Origin: an uncultured Lachnospiraceae bacterium
Lineage (GTDB): Bacteria > Bacillota > Clostridia > Lachnospirales > Lachnospiraceae
Reading direction: 5' to 3'
Length of the DNA: 19,088 bases
NCBI GenBank assembly: GCA_910585555.1
Contig: CAJUFU010000061.1
Coordinates: forward strand, 1-19,088
Shown: positions 1 to 7,777 of the stretch, piece by piece
How the letters are laid out: every line of letters begins with the position of its first letter
Position numbering within the stretch: position 1 is the stretch's first letter
The notes under the pieces: model-generated
Seen by the model: only the letters and a program-made list of their open reading frames with translations
Told to the model about the DNA's origin: nothing
Database searches by the model: none
Made by a program: the position numbers and the translations under genes

Positions 1-82
1 TTTCATGTATCTTTACAACAATATATTGTATTGTGCAATTTTACAGGAATAAAACTATACGGAATAGCATATGTATACTCCC

Positions 83-1168
83 TCAAATACTGCCTGCCTT
101 CTTCCTTTCGAAAATCTCCTGAAGAGATTCCTGATAAGGTTCCCTTGCAATGCCATATTCCGTCACAATCCCCGCAATCAGATCATGGTCTGTCACATCA
201 AAAGCCGGATTAAACACCTTAACCCCCTCCGGCGCCATAGGCTTTTCATACCACATCTGTGTCACTTCATGGGCCGGACGCTGTTCAATGACGATATCCT
301 CCCCCGTGGGCGTGTTCATATCTATGGTGGATGTGGGCGCACAGATATAAACCGGCACATGATAGCGCTTGGCCACTGTCGCTACCACCGAGGTGCCAAT
401 CTTATTCGCGGTATCCCCATTGGCCGCCACTCTGTCACAACCTACAAATACCGCATTCACCCAGCCATTGCGCATAACCGTAGCGGACATATTATCACAC
501 AGTAAAGTAACGTCCACCCCGGAAGCATAGAGCTCATAAGCCGTCAGTCTGGCCCCCTGCAGTAAGGGTCTCGTCTCATCCGCAAAGACCCGGAAGTGAT
601 AGCCCCGCTCCTGGCCTAAATAAATCGGCGCCGTAGCAGTCCCATACTTACAAGTTGCAAGCTGGCCTGCATTGCAATGCGTTAGAATACCGTCACCCGG
701 TTTCACCAATGTCAGCCCATGCTCCCCGATCGCCTTACAGACTCTGATGTCCTCCTCTTTCATGGCAATGGCTTCTGCCCGTAAAAGTGCTTTAATCTCC
801 TCTACCGGCTTATTCCTGTTCTCACTGCATACCTTCTCCATGCGGTTTAAAGCCCAGGAAAGGTTCACCGCCGTGGGCCTTGCAGAGTTTAAATATTCTT
901 TTTGTTTCCGAAATTCCTCATAAAAAGTCTCGTAGTCCGATGCCTGTATCTGTTTCGCCAGCAGATAAATGCCAAAGGCGGCCGCCACCCCGATGGCAGG
1001 CGCCCCGCGTACCTTCAAAAGGTAGATGGCATCCCAGATTTCCTGCCCCGTATGCAGACTGACCAGTACAGTCTCCCCCGGTAGTTTCGTCTGGTCTATG
1101 ATAACCAGGGCACTGTCCTCATCGTTAAGCGCCACCGTCTCGTACTCCATAATATTCTTCTTATCCAT
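83..1168 (-). CDS. mtnA: S-methyl-5-thioribose-1-phosphate isomerase (MtnA)
   Basis: MtnA converts the aldose methylthioribose-1-phosphate to the ketose methylthioribulose-1-phosphate in the cytosolic methionine salvage pathway; in some anaerobes it serves the DHAP shunt. The 361-residue product fits the family (about 350). It has the RGAPAIG motif near residues 54-60, the catalytic cysteine in THCNAG (Cys165) and the catalytic aspartate in GCDR (Asp245), followed by a NGDTANKIGT stretch. I chose the ATG at 1168 because GGAGG lies 8 bases before it; two upstream in-frame ATGs (1183, 1222) lack a better site. A small ORF ends 28 bases upstream, so the two are probably co-transcribed. No other salvage gene is visible, but the window ends 82 bases past the stop. 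The ordinary eIF2B-alpha relatives are the main alternative; the Cys/Asp pair argues for MtnA. Confidence 0.95.
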   Translation of the reverse strand: MDKKNIMEYETVALNDEDSALVIIDQTKLPGETVLVSLHTGQEIWDAIYLLKVRGAPAIGVAAAFGIYLLAKQIQASDYETFYEEFRKQKEYLNSARPTAVNLSWALNRMEKVCSENRNKPVEEIKALLRAEAIAMKEEDIRVCKAIGEHGLTLVKPGDGILTHCNAGQLATCKYGTATAPIYLGQERGYHFRVFADETRPLLQGARLTAYELYASGVDVTLLCDNMSATVMRNGWVNAVFVGCDRVAANGDTANKIGTSVVATVAKRYHVPVYICAPTSTIDMNTPTGEDIVIEQRPAHEVTQMWYEKPMAPEGVKVFNPAFDVTDHDLIAGIVTEYGIAREPYQESLQEIFERKKAGSI

Positions 1169-1196
1169 CAAACTGTCCTCCATGCTTCTTTTTCGT

Positions 1197-1451
1197 CTAG
1201 TCGCGGTCGGGCCGCCCCGCATTCATATCCGTGTACATATCCAGAAGCCCCACCGTCTCCGAAGCCGGCCTGCCATACATATGACAGCAGGCATGAGAAA
1301 CTTCTTTCTCTGTCTCCTCTTTCTCATCAAAGGTAACGCTCATGCGGTATACGCCCTGCATGGATTCCTGGTCTAAATGCCGCATGACTTCCGCAATCAT
1401 CTCCTCATTGGCATGATCCGCAGCAGGCATTTTCTCTTTTCCTGTATCCAT
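1197..1451 (-). CDS. small hypothetical protein (84 aa) upstream of mtnA
   Basis: I do not recognise this protein. It is 84 residues, soluble and acidic, with a charged helix-like N-terminal half and a central HACCHMYG segment holding two adjacent cysteines and two histidines, which could bind a metal. The ATG at 1451 follows a purine-rich AGGAGAGGGG stretch that can serve as ribosome site. The gene ends 28 bases before mtnA on the same strand, so a shared transcript is likely. No long competing frame overlaps it except a weak plus-strand one. It could be a real small protein linked to methionine salvage, or a lineage-specific ORF. The coding call rests on the ribosome site and the operon-like spacing, not on homology. 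Confidence 0.6.
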   Translation of the reverse strand: MDTGKEKMPAADHANEEMIAEVMRHLDQESMQGVYRMSVTFDEKEETEKEVSHACCHMYGRPASETVGLLDMYTDMNAGRPDRD

Positions 1452-1481
1452 AGCTATCCCCTCTCCTGTTTCCTTTACCAG

Positions 1482-1685
1482 GTAATTGCGAAACGCATTC
1501 TTTCAGGGAAGCAGTTGTACAAAATAGGCATATCGCAAGTAGGGTGCTTTGGCGCCGCCGGTGTTTAGACGCCGTATTCTGGCGTCTTATGCACCGCTGC
1601 GAGCGACAGTGCAGCGCAAGCGTGCCCTACGGTGATTGTCTATTTTGTACAACGGAAACTTTAGAAAACACAGCTTCGCAATTAC
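1482..1685. repeat. long imperfect palindrome, MITE-like element or large RNA hairpin
   Basis: The 204 bases between two minus-strand genes fold back on themselves around a centre near 1577-1584. The ends are a perfect 11-bp inverted repeat (GTAATTGCGAA at 1482-1492 with its complement at 1675-1685). A perfect 14-bp pair follows (GTTGTACAAAATAG at 1514-1527 with 1640-1653). Next is a GTAGGG/CCCTAC pair (1539-1544 with 1625-1630), and at the tip AGACGCC/GGCGTCT with a 7-base loop (1567-1573, 1581-1587). There is no ORF and no clear target duplication. The form fits a MITE or BIME-type repeat; it could also act as the 3' end of the upstream membrane-protein transcript. Confidence 0.6.
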
Positions 1686-1695
1686 ATAATTTTCT

Positions 1696-3324
1696 TTACG
1701 GCAATAAGTCTAACAGACTTCCATATTCTGCATCAATCTTGTCAAGAATCCGCTCCCAGTCACGTTCCGTCATTTCAAATAATGCTGTCCTGGCCTCGGC
1801 TGAACGTTTGATTTCACCCTCAAAGGGTTCTACCTTAATATTGCCTGATATTTTAAACAGTTCCTCCCCATCCATGGTCATGGAAATCTCCTGTAAATCC
1901 ATCTCATAGCTCTGTCCGCATTTGATGTCGTCAAACTGTCCGTTTCCGTAAATCTGGTAGACAAACCAATCGTCTTTCATGGAAAGCTGTATCTCAAATT
2001 CATCGTATTTAGCATCGTAAGTACCTGTGTACTTCAGGTTCACTTCCTCCTCTTCTACCTTACACTTCATATCCGCTTCCAGCTGGTATTCGTCCCCGTC
2101 CCCGCCGAGCCACTGGTCTACCTGCCAGACGATCTCTATTTTCTCATCATCCTCATACCGGGTAAATACAAGCTCGCCCTGAAGCAGATCAATACTTCGA
2201 TTCTGCCCATTAAAAAGAATCTCCCCCTCCATTTGTATCTGATTATCCAAAATACTTACCGGCTCCTCAATCACGATACTTCTGATCTGGCTGCCGCTTC
2301 CCATCTTGATCAAAAAGCTGATATCCTCTCCCATGCTGACCAACTGCAGGCAGGATAAGAGCTCATACATATCCTGGCCGCTCATGTCCTCATAAGTCTG
2401 TATCAAATCCCGGAGCAGATAATTGACTTCAATCGCATCAAAAGTTACCCGATACAATCCCTTCCCGGCCTTTTCCATTTTGGCACCCTTAAGACAGGTT
2501 TCCAGATGTTGGGAACAGTCCCCAAGATACGCCCTTACATCCTGCCAGCTGTGCACCGACGCATACTGGGGTGTGTCGGGAAACAACTGAATGGAATAGG
2601 AATCTTCCATCTCTCCGAACAAATAGGAATCCGCCCACATTGATCGGTTAAACTGCTCATCCACATCCTCCGTCTCAATATAAATATCTTCCATAAATAA
2701 TTCCGGAATGGAGAAACACAGCACCTCATCATCTCCATAAAGATTGAAATGCGCAAAATCATAGTTCATGATACTAAAGCTGGTTCTGGCATCCATTTCT
2801 TTATGCCGCATATCTTTATAATAATCCGTATCAATGCCCAGCGTAATATCGCCAAAACCATAGGTATCCAACGTAAAATCCAACATGGTATCCACATGGC
2901 TTCCCTCTTGTGCCATCATCTGGGCAATCTCATCCGCCCCCAGCTTCTGCGCCAGCGGATTTTTCATCTGTGCCCATTCTCTGTCCATATTTTCAAATCC
3001 CTTTTTGATCTGATAGGAAGCAGAATTGATATGATAAAACCATCCGGCCCCGATACCAACGACCAAAAAGAACAGGACAATCCCCAAGGCAATGAAAACA
3101 CCCTTTTTATGATTCTGTCCTGTGGGCAGATAAGGCTGTACAGGCGGCCCAAAAGAACTGATCTGTCCCGCCATACTCTGACTCTGCCCGGACTGCTTCT
3201 GTTCCTCATACAGGGTATTTTGCACACCATAGGCAGTTACCTGCGGCAGACTCCGTTTGCCATAGGTATTATCCCACTGGGGTTCGTTTCCCATTTCATT
3301 CTGGTTCTTATCCATTCCGTCCAT
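1696..3324 (-). CDS. single-pass membrane protein with large extracytoplasmic domain, function unknown
   Basis: This 542-residue protein has three parts. The first is a Gln/Pro/Gly-rich N-terminal tail of about 73 residues with no signal cleavage motif. The second is one membrane segment near residues 75-98 (GVFIALGIVLFFLVVGIGAG). The third is a long acidic, beta-rich outer domain of about 440 residues, with motifs such as EGSHVDT and CFSIPELFMEDIYIE. The tail would lie in the cytoplasm and the large domain outside. I place the start at the ATG at 3324 because GGAGG sits 6 bases upstream; an in-frame TTG at 3351 has no such site. I believe similar proteins occur in Lachnospiraceae under a DUF name (possibly DUF6583), but I cannot verify this. 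It lies downstream of etfA on the same strand, after a probable terminator, and is probably a separate unit. Confidence 0.75.
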   Translation of the reverse strand: MDGMDKNQNEMGNEPQWDNTYGKRSLPQVTAYGVQNTLYEEQKQSGQSQSMAGQISSFGPPVQPYLPTGQNHKKGVFIALGIVLFFLVVGIGAGWFYHINSASYQIKKGFENMDREWAQMKNPLAQKLGADEIAQMMAQEGSHVDTMLDFTLDTYGFGDITLGIDTDYYKDMRHKEMDARTSFSIMNYDFAHFNLYGDDEVLCFSIPELFMEDIYIETEDVDEQFNRSMWADSYLFGEMEDSYSIQLFPDTPQYASVHSWQDVRAYLGDCSQHLETCLKGAKMEKAGKGLYRVTFDAIEVNYLLRDLIQTYEDMSGQDMYELLSCLQLVSMGEDISFLIKMGSGSQIRSIVIEEPVSILDNQIQMEGEILFNGQNRSIDLLQGELVFTRYEDDEKIEIVWQVDQWLGGDGDEYQLEADMKCKVEEEEVNLKYTGTYDAKYDEFEIQLSMKDDWFVYQIYGNGQFDDIKCGQSYEMDLQEISMTMDGEELFKISGNIKVEPFEGEIKRSAEARTALFEMTERDWERILDKIDAEYGSLLDLLP

Positions 3325-3414
3325 ATAGCCCCTCCCCTCATGCCGCTTCAATCTATCTTTTTTTCATAGTAACATATTCCACGCTAAAACGGAATGGCAA
3401 AACTGAAAATAGCA

Positions 3415-3458
3415 AAGCCTCCGCACAAATGACCAAAAGATCATAAATACGAAGGCTT
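3415..3458 (-). terminator. probable terminator after etfA
   Basis: Read on the minus strand, AAGCCTTCG pairs with CGGAGGCTT around an AT-rich spacer that itself contains an ATGATC/GGTCAT pair. A T-rich but interrupted tract follows. It begins 27 bases after the etfA stop, the right place to end the butyrate operon. The weak T-run lowers confidence. Confidence 0.5.
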
Positions 3459-3484
3459 CATCATCTATTTTGTATCAAAAGATT

Positions 3485-4531
3485 TTATTTTGTTGCAGCG
3501 ATCTCCGCTTTCAAAGCTTCTGTCAGCTTAGGAACAATCTTATTCAGGTCGCCCACTACACCGTAGTCAGCCACATCGAAGATCGGTGCATCCGCATCCT
3601 TGTTGATCGCAACAATGATGTCAGACTCTTCCATACCTGCCACGTGCTGAATCGCGCCGGAAATACCAATTGCAAAATATACGTTAGGACGAACAGTCTT
3701 ACCTGTCTGACCAACCTGCAGATCTTTGGGCTTCCAGCCGGAATCAACCACTGCACGGGAACAGCTTACAGTACCGCCAAGCACTTCTGCCAGCTCCTCC
3801 AGAATCTTGAAGTTCTCCGGGCTTCCCACACCACGGCCGCCGGATACCAGAATCTTAGCATCCATGATATCTACTGTCTCAGCTACAGATTTCACGATAT
3901 CCAGAATCTCCACATATTTATTGTCAGGTGTAAAACCAGGATTGAACTCTTCCACTACAGCCTTAGCGCCTTTGATGGGGTCAATCTTCTGCATAACGCC
4001 TGCACGTACCGTAGCCATCTGCGGACGATTATAAGGACATGCAATAGTAGCGATGGTGTTGCCGCCGAAAGCGGGACGTGTCATCAGCAGCTGATTATGT
4101 AACTGCTCCTGACCCGGCACTGCCTGTAACGGGAAATCACCAATCTCAAGAACGGTACAGTCTGCTGTCAGACCGGTAGCCACTCTTGCGGATACTCTCG
4201 GGCCTAAATCTCTGCCGATTGCGGTAGCGCCTACCAGCATGATCTCCGGCTTATACTGATTGATCACAGAAGCCAGCGCATGTGCATAGGGCTCTGTTCT
4301 GTAATTCTTAAGTTCAGGGTCATCCACTACGATAACCTTATCTGCACCATACTCGGCAAGCTGATCTGCAAGTCCTTTGATATCGGAACCAATCAACACA
4401 GCCGTAACATCTGTACTTAAATCTTTAGCGAGGTCTTTTGCTTTGCCAAGTAACTCAAATGCAATACTGCTGATCTCATTATCTACCTGCTGCGCAAAGA
4501 CATATACACCCTTGTATTCTTCTAAATTCAT
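3485..4531 (-). CDS. etfA: electron transfer flavoprotein alpha subunit
   Basis: EtfA carries one FAD and, with EtfB, passes electrons between butyryl-CoA dehydrogenase, NADH and ferredoxin in the cytosol. The 348-residue product has the N-terminal ETF domain and the conserved C-terminal FAD-binding domain. Visible FAD motifs are GGRGVGSPENF, SRAVVDSGW, QVGQTGKTVRP and IGISGAIQHVAGM, followed by NKDADAPIF. It has no fused N-terminal ferredoxin domain, unlike some longer clostridial EtfA proteins. The ATG at 4531 follows GAGGT. It is the last gene of the butyrate cluster, 153 bases after etfB; that gap holds stem-loops. The family call is secure. The bifurcating mode is inferred from the thl-crt-hbd-bcd-etfBA context. 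Confidence 0.96.
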   Translation of the reverse strand: MNLEEYKGVYVFAQQVDNEISSIAFELLGKAKDLAKDLSTDVTAVLIGSDIKGLADQLAEYGADKVIVVDDPELKNYRTEPYAHALASVINQYKPEIMLVGATAIGRDLGPRVSARVATGLTADCTVLEIGDFPLQAVPGQEQLHNQLLMTRPAFGGNTIATIACPYNRPQMATVRAGVMQKIDPIKGAKAVVEEFNPGFTPDNKYVEILDIVKSVAETVDIMDAKILVSGGRGVGSPENFKILEELAEVLGGTVSCSRAVVDSGWKPKDLQVGQTGKTVRPNVYFAIGISGAIQHVAGMEESDIIVAINKDADAPIFDVADYGVVGDLNKIVPKLTEALKAEIAATK

Positions 4532-4579
4532 TTTTTACCTCATTTCTGCGCACTCTTTTACGCGTATTCTATGGAATTC

Positions 4580-4688
4580 GCAAACTTGCGCTTTCGCGCT
4601 GTCATGTCCGCTGGTATGGGACGTTTGCTCGTTAACACTGCAGGAAAACAAAAATCTGCTTCGCCGCCTTTGTCTTTGCAGTTGTTAA
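4580..4688 (-). other. structured etfB-etfA intercistronic region
   Basis: The gap can fold into two units. In the first, GCAAAC (4580-4585) pairs with GTTTGC (4623-4628) and encloses two small stems, making a three-way junction. One stem is GCGC-GAAA-GCGC on the minus strand (4588-4599), with a GNRA tetraloop; the other is GTCC/GGAC (4606-4609 with 4619-4622). In the second unit, TTAACA-CTGCA (4632-4642) pairs with TGCAG-TTGTTAA (4677-4688), overlapping the etfB stop codon. A role in mRNA processing or subunit balance is possible but not shown by sequence. Confidence 0.45.
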
Positions 4689-5467
4689 ATCACATGTTTA
4701 ACTTTTAACTTGTCAACAATGTAGCTTACGGATTCATCAGGATCAAGCGTTACCTTCTCGCCGGCACCTTTTCTAACCTTATCAGACGCCTTAGCAATCT
4801 TGGTCGGTGAACCTTTCAGACCTAAGTTTGCATCATCTACATCCTTTAAGTCTGCTCTGCCCCATACAGTGATCTCCTGCTTGTAAGCATCGAAGATACC
4901 GCCGGGTGTCATATATCTGGGCTCATTCAACTCGGAAAGTGCTGTGATCAGGCAGGGCATCTTAGCCTTAACCACATGATATCTGTCTTCATACTGACGC
5001 TCAACCACAACGCTGTCACCCTCAATCTTGATATCCTGCGCATAGGAAATTACCGGAATGTCAAGATGCTCAGAAATCTGAGGACCTACCTGCGCTGTAT
5101 CGCCATCGATAGCCTGACGGCCAGTGATAATCAAATCATATTCCAGATTTCTGATAGCGCCTGCAAGTGTGGTGGAAGTTGCCCATGTATCAGCACCGCC
5201 AAGAACTCTGTCTGTTACGAGAACACCCTTGTCCGCGCCCATAGCCATAGCTTCACGCAGAACTTCTTCCGCCTTGGGAAGACCCATCGTTACAACTGTT
5301 ACTTCTGCACCATACTGATCTTTTAATCTGAGTGCTGCTTCCAAACCTGCTTTATCATCCGGGTTCATGATTGTAAGCATAGCGCCTCTGTCAAGTGTTC
5401 CGTCAGGATTAAACTTAACGCCGCCCTTGGTATCAGGAACCTGTTTAATACAAACAACAATTTTCAT
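4685..5467 (-). CDS. etfB: electron transfer flavoprotein beta subunit
   Basis: EtfB pairs with EtfA. In bifurcating enzymes it holds the flavin that accepts hydride from NADH and splits the electrons between Bcd and ferredoxin; in ordinary ETFs this site holds AMP. The 260-residue protein has the ETF fold start MKIVVCIKQVPDT, a MNPDDKAGLEAAL segment and the signature TGRQAIDGDTAQVGPQ near residues 115-130, which resembles bifurcating clostridial EtfB. The C-terminal arm ends in DKLKVKHVI. The ATG at 5467 follows AAGGAG by 9 bases, 54 bases after bcd. Family certain; bifurcation inferred. Confidence 0.96.
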   Translation of the reverse strand: MKIVVCIKQVPDTKGGVKFNPDGTLDRGAMLTIMNPDDKAGLEAALRLKDQYGAEVTVVTMGLPKAEEVLREAMAMGADKGVLVTDRVLGGADTWATSTTLAGAIRNLEYDLIITGRQAIDGDTAQVGPQISEHLDIPVISYAQDIKIEGDSVVVERQYEDRYHVVKAKMPCLITALSELNEPRYMTPGGIFDAYKQEITVWGRADLKDVDDANLGLKGSPTKIAKASDKVRKGAGEKVTLDPDESVSYIVDKLKVKHVI

Positions 5468-5521
5468 TGTATTTTTCTCCTTATATTTTTATTTTCTTCC
5501 TGAATATAATCTTATTCGCGT

Positions 5522-6673
5522 CTACTTAAGCAGTGCACCGGAGATGACCATGCGCTGTACTTCGCTGGTGCCTTCGTAAATCTCCGTGATCTTAGCATCA
5601 CGCATCATACGCTCCACATCGTACTCTCTGATGTAGCCGTAGCCGCCGTGCAGCTGTACTGCCTTCGTGGTCACTTCCATAGCTACTTCTGCCGCATATA
5701 ATTTTGCCTTAGCAGCTTCTACGGAATATACTTTCTGTGTAGCCTTTGCCATAGCCGCCTTATATACCAGAAGCTGAGCAGCCTCTACCTTCGTAGCCAT
5801 GTCTGCAAGCTGGAACTGTGTATTCTGGAAAGCGCCGATTGCTCTGCCGAACTGTTTTCTCTCTTTTACATAGGCGATTGTAGTCTCTAATGCGCCCTCA
5901 GCCAGACCAAGCGCCTGGGAAGCGATACCGATACGGCCGCCATCCAGTGTGTGCATAGCAATGTTAAAGCCTTTACCCTGCTGTCCTAAGAGATTCTCCT
6001 TCGGGATACGGCAGTCTGTAAAGATCAACTCATAGGTGGATGAACCACGGATACCCATCTTCTTCTCTTTCGTACCGAAAGTAAAGCCGGGTGTTCCTTT
6101 CTCTACGATAAATGCGGAAATCTCTTTCTGCAGTCTGCCACGCTTCTCAACCGTACCTGTGATTGCGAAGATAACATATACATCAGCCTCTTTACCATTG
6201 GTGATGAAGCACTTGGATCCATTCAGCACCCACTCTTCACCGTCAAGCACTGCCTTGGTCTGCTGTCCCTGCGCATCTGTACCTGCGCCGGGCTCTGTCA
6301 AGCCGAAAGCACCCAGTTTCTCACCCTTCGCAAGGGGTACTAAATATTTCTGCTTCTGCTCTTCCGTACCATATGTCATGATCGGATCACAGCAAAGAGA
6401 AGTATGTGCGGAAACGATAACGCCTGTGGTGCCGCACACCTTGGAAAGCTCCTCTACACACATAGCATATGTAAGAGGATCGCAGCCCTGTCCGCCATAC
6501 TCCTTTGGAACAGGAATACCAAGGAAACCTAATTTTGCCATCTTCTCAACGGTCGCTCTCGGAAAAGCCTCTGTCTCATCTACTTCCTGAGCGAGAGGTT
6601 TTACTTCTTTTTCAGCGAACTCTTTAAAAAGAGCTCTCGCCATTTCATGTTCTTTGCTTAAAGTAAAATCCAT
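5522..6673 (-). CDS. bcd: butyryl-CoA dehydrogenase (short-chain acyl-CoA dehydrogenase)
   Basis: This FAD flavoenzyme reduces crotonyl-CoA to butyryl-CoA in the cytosol, coupled to EtfAB. The 383-residue length is exactly typical of short-chain acyl-CoA dehydrogenases. It shows the N-terminal helical domain, the FAD/substrate stretch GAFGLTEPGAGTDA (near 120-133), FITNGKEADVYVI, the QFGRAIGAFQ segment, QLHGGYGYIREY, and the catalytic base in IYEGTSEVQR (Glu367, the position known for the Megasphaera enzyme). The ATG at 6673 follows GGAGG by about 11 bases, a slightly long spacing. It is separated from hbd by 218 bases with strong secondary structure, and from etfB by 54. Neighbours make the butyryl substrate assignment far more likely than a degradative role. 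Confidence 0.96.
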   Translation of the reverse strand: MDFTLSKEHEMARALFKEFAEKEVKPLAQEVDETEAFPRATVEKMAKLGFLGIPVPKEYGGQGCDPLTYAMCVEELSKVCGTTGVIVSAHTSLCCDPIMTYGTEEQKQKYLVPLAKGEKLGAFGLTEPGAGTDAQGQQTKAVLDGEEWVLNGSKCFITNGKEADVYVIFAITGTVEKRGRLQKEISAFIVEKGTPGFTFGTKEKKMGIRGSSTYELIFTDCRIPKENLLGQQGKGFNIAMHTLDGGRIGIASQALGLAEGALETTIAYVKERKQFGRAIGAFQNTQFQLADMATKVEAAQLLVYKAAMAKATQKVYSVEAAKAKLYAAEVAMEVTTKAVQLHGGYGYIREYDVERMMRDAKITEIYEGTSEVQRMVISGALLK

Positions 6674-6705
6674 GATTTTTTATTCCTCCATGTTTTATAT
6701 TATAA

Positions 6706-6887
6706 TCTGCTTATCCTACTATAATAAGCAGACCTATCTTGCTTCCCTAAGCCTGCCTCGTCTGGATAAGCAGACTCAAAATGCTTCGCATTTTTCGTGC
6801 GCGTTGCTCCCTCAAATAACTCAAAGAAAAGATTTATGCCTGCAAGCAGTCAAAATCTTTCTTCGAGTTATTCTCAGTCTGCTTATC
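6706..6887 (-). repeat. multi-stem structured element between hbd and bcd
   Basis: The long gap inside the operon holds a simple hairpin (TCTGCTTAT 6706-6714 with ATAAGCAGA 6724-6732) and a larger three-way fold. In the fold, GATAAGCAGACT (6765-6776) pairs perfectly with AGTCTGCTTATC (6876-6887). Inside lie the hairpin AAAATGC-TTC-GCATTTT (6778-6794) and a stem of about 19 pairs (6815-6834 with 6854-6872). The stem sequence ATAAGCAGA occurs three times counting both orientations. No ORF of interest is present. It may be a small interspersed repeat or an mRNA processing/stability element. Confidence 0.6.
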
Positions 6888-6891
6888 ACGA

Positions 6892-7731
6892 CTATTTCGA
6901 ATAGTCAAAGAAGCCAACACCGGTCTTTCTGCCAAGTTTCTTCTCTTCTACCATCTTCTTGAGAAGCGGCTGCGGAGCATACTTCTCATCTTTGGTCTCA
7001 TTGTAGAGTACTTCCATGATAGCAAGGCAGATATCCAAGCCAATCAGGTCGCCTAAATGAAGCGGTCCCATAGGATGAGATGCGCCAAGCTGCATAGCTA
7101 CATCAATGTCTTCTGCGGAAGCGGTGCCTGCATCAAGCACACCGATTGCCTCGTTGATCATCGGAATCAAAATTCTGTTTACCACGAAACCAGGCGCTTC
7201 TTTTACCTGTACAGGTGTCTTGCCGATTTCTGTAGCGATAGCTGTAATCTTATCTACCATCTCCTGCGGTGTATTCTCGCCTCTGATCACTTCCACTAAC
7301 TTCATTCTGTCTGCAGGATTGAAGAAGTGCATACCAATCATCGGTCTGTCAAGGCCTTCGCCAATCTTCGTGATAGAAAGGGAAGAGGTATTGCTTGCAA
7401 ACATGCAGTCTTTCTTTACGATACCCATCAGCTCTTTGAAGATTGCCTGCTTAATCTCCATCTTCTCCAGTGCAACTTCCACGATCAGATCGCAGTCTGT
7501 GCAGATGCCATTTAAGCCTGTGGTGATCTTGCCCATGATCTCGTCTGCCTTTTCCTGGGTAATCTTCTCCTTGCCTACCAGGAAATTCATGTTCTTCTGA
7601 ATCTTAGCCTTACCGCCTTCAGCGAACTCTTCCTTAATGTCGCAGAGACATACTTCATAGCCGTCTGTCATGGCAAATGCCTGTGCAATACCAGAACCCA
7701 TGGTTCCCGCACCGATAATACCTACTTTCAT
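6892..7731 (-). CDS. hbd: 3-hydroxybutyryl-CoA dehydrogenase
   Basis: Hbd reduces acetoacetyl-CoA to 3-hydroxybutyryl-CoA with NAD(P)H in the cytosol, the second step of butyrate synthesis. The 279-residue protein starts with the Rossmann motif GAGTMGSGIA (7-16), has the acidic residue Asp31 after the second strand, NTSSLSI with Ser117, the catalytic dyad His135 (MHFFNP) and Glu147 (KLVEVIRG), then EAPGFVVNRILIPMINEA and the C-terminal helical domain ending GRKTGVGFFDYSK. Length and motifs match clostridial Hbd closely. The ATG at 7731 has AAGGAGG upstream. It follows crt by 46 bases. A degradative 3-hydroxyacyl-CoA dehydrogenase is the only alternative, and the operon argues against it. Confidence 0.97.
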   Translation of the reverse strand: MKVGIIGAGTMGSGIAQAFAMTDGYEVCLCDIKEEFAEGGKAKIQKNMNFLVGKEKITQEKADEIMGKITTGLNGICTDCDLIVEVALEKMEIKQAIFKELMGIVKKDCMFASNTSSLSITKIGEGLDRPMIGMHFFNPADRMKLVEVIRGENTPQEMVDKITAIATEIGKTPVQVKEAPGFVVNRILIPMINEAIGVLDAGTASAEDIDVAMQLGASHPMGPLHLGDLIGLDICLAIMEVLYNETKDEKYAPQPLLKKMVEEKKLGRKTGVGFFDYSK

Positions 7732-7777
7732 TGTGATTCCTCCTTACAAAATAGTTGTTGAATGGTTTCTATCTGCT

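Noticed and set aside
1..82. Gene or terminator downstream of mtnA
   Set aside because: Only AT-rich sequence with a 12-base palindrome ACAATATATTGT is visible; no T-run hairpin and no supported ORF.
2749..3369. 206-residue plus-strand ORF
   Set aside because: Antisense shadow of the membrane-protein gene at 1696-3324; no ribosome site and no family resemblance.
3470..4102. 210-residue plus-strand ORF opposite etfA
   Set aside because: Shadow of a certain etfA gene; cysteine/histidine-rich random-looking composition.
4580..4628. tRNA-like cloverleaf between etfB and etfA
   Set aside because: There is no T-loop or acceptor consensus and it is too short; only a small three-way fold.
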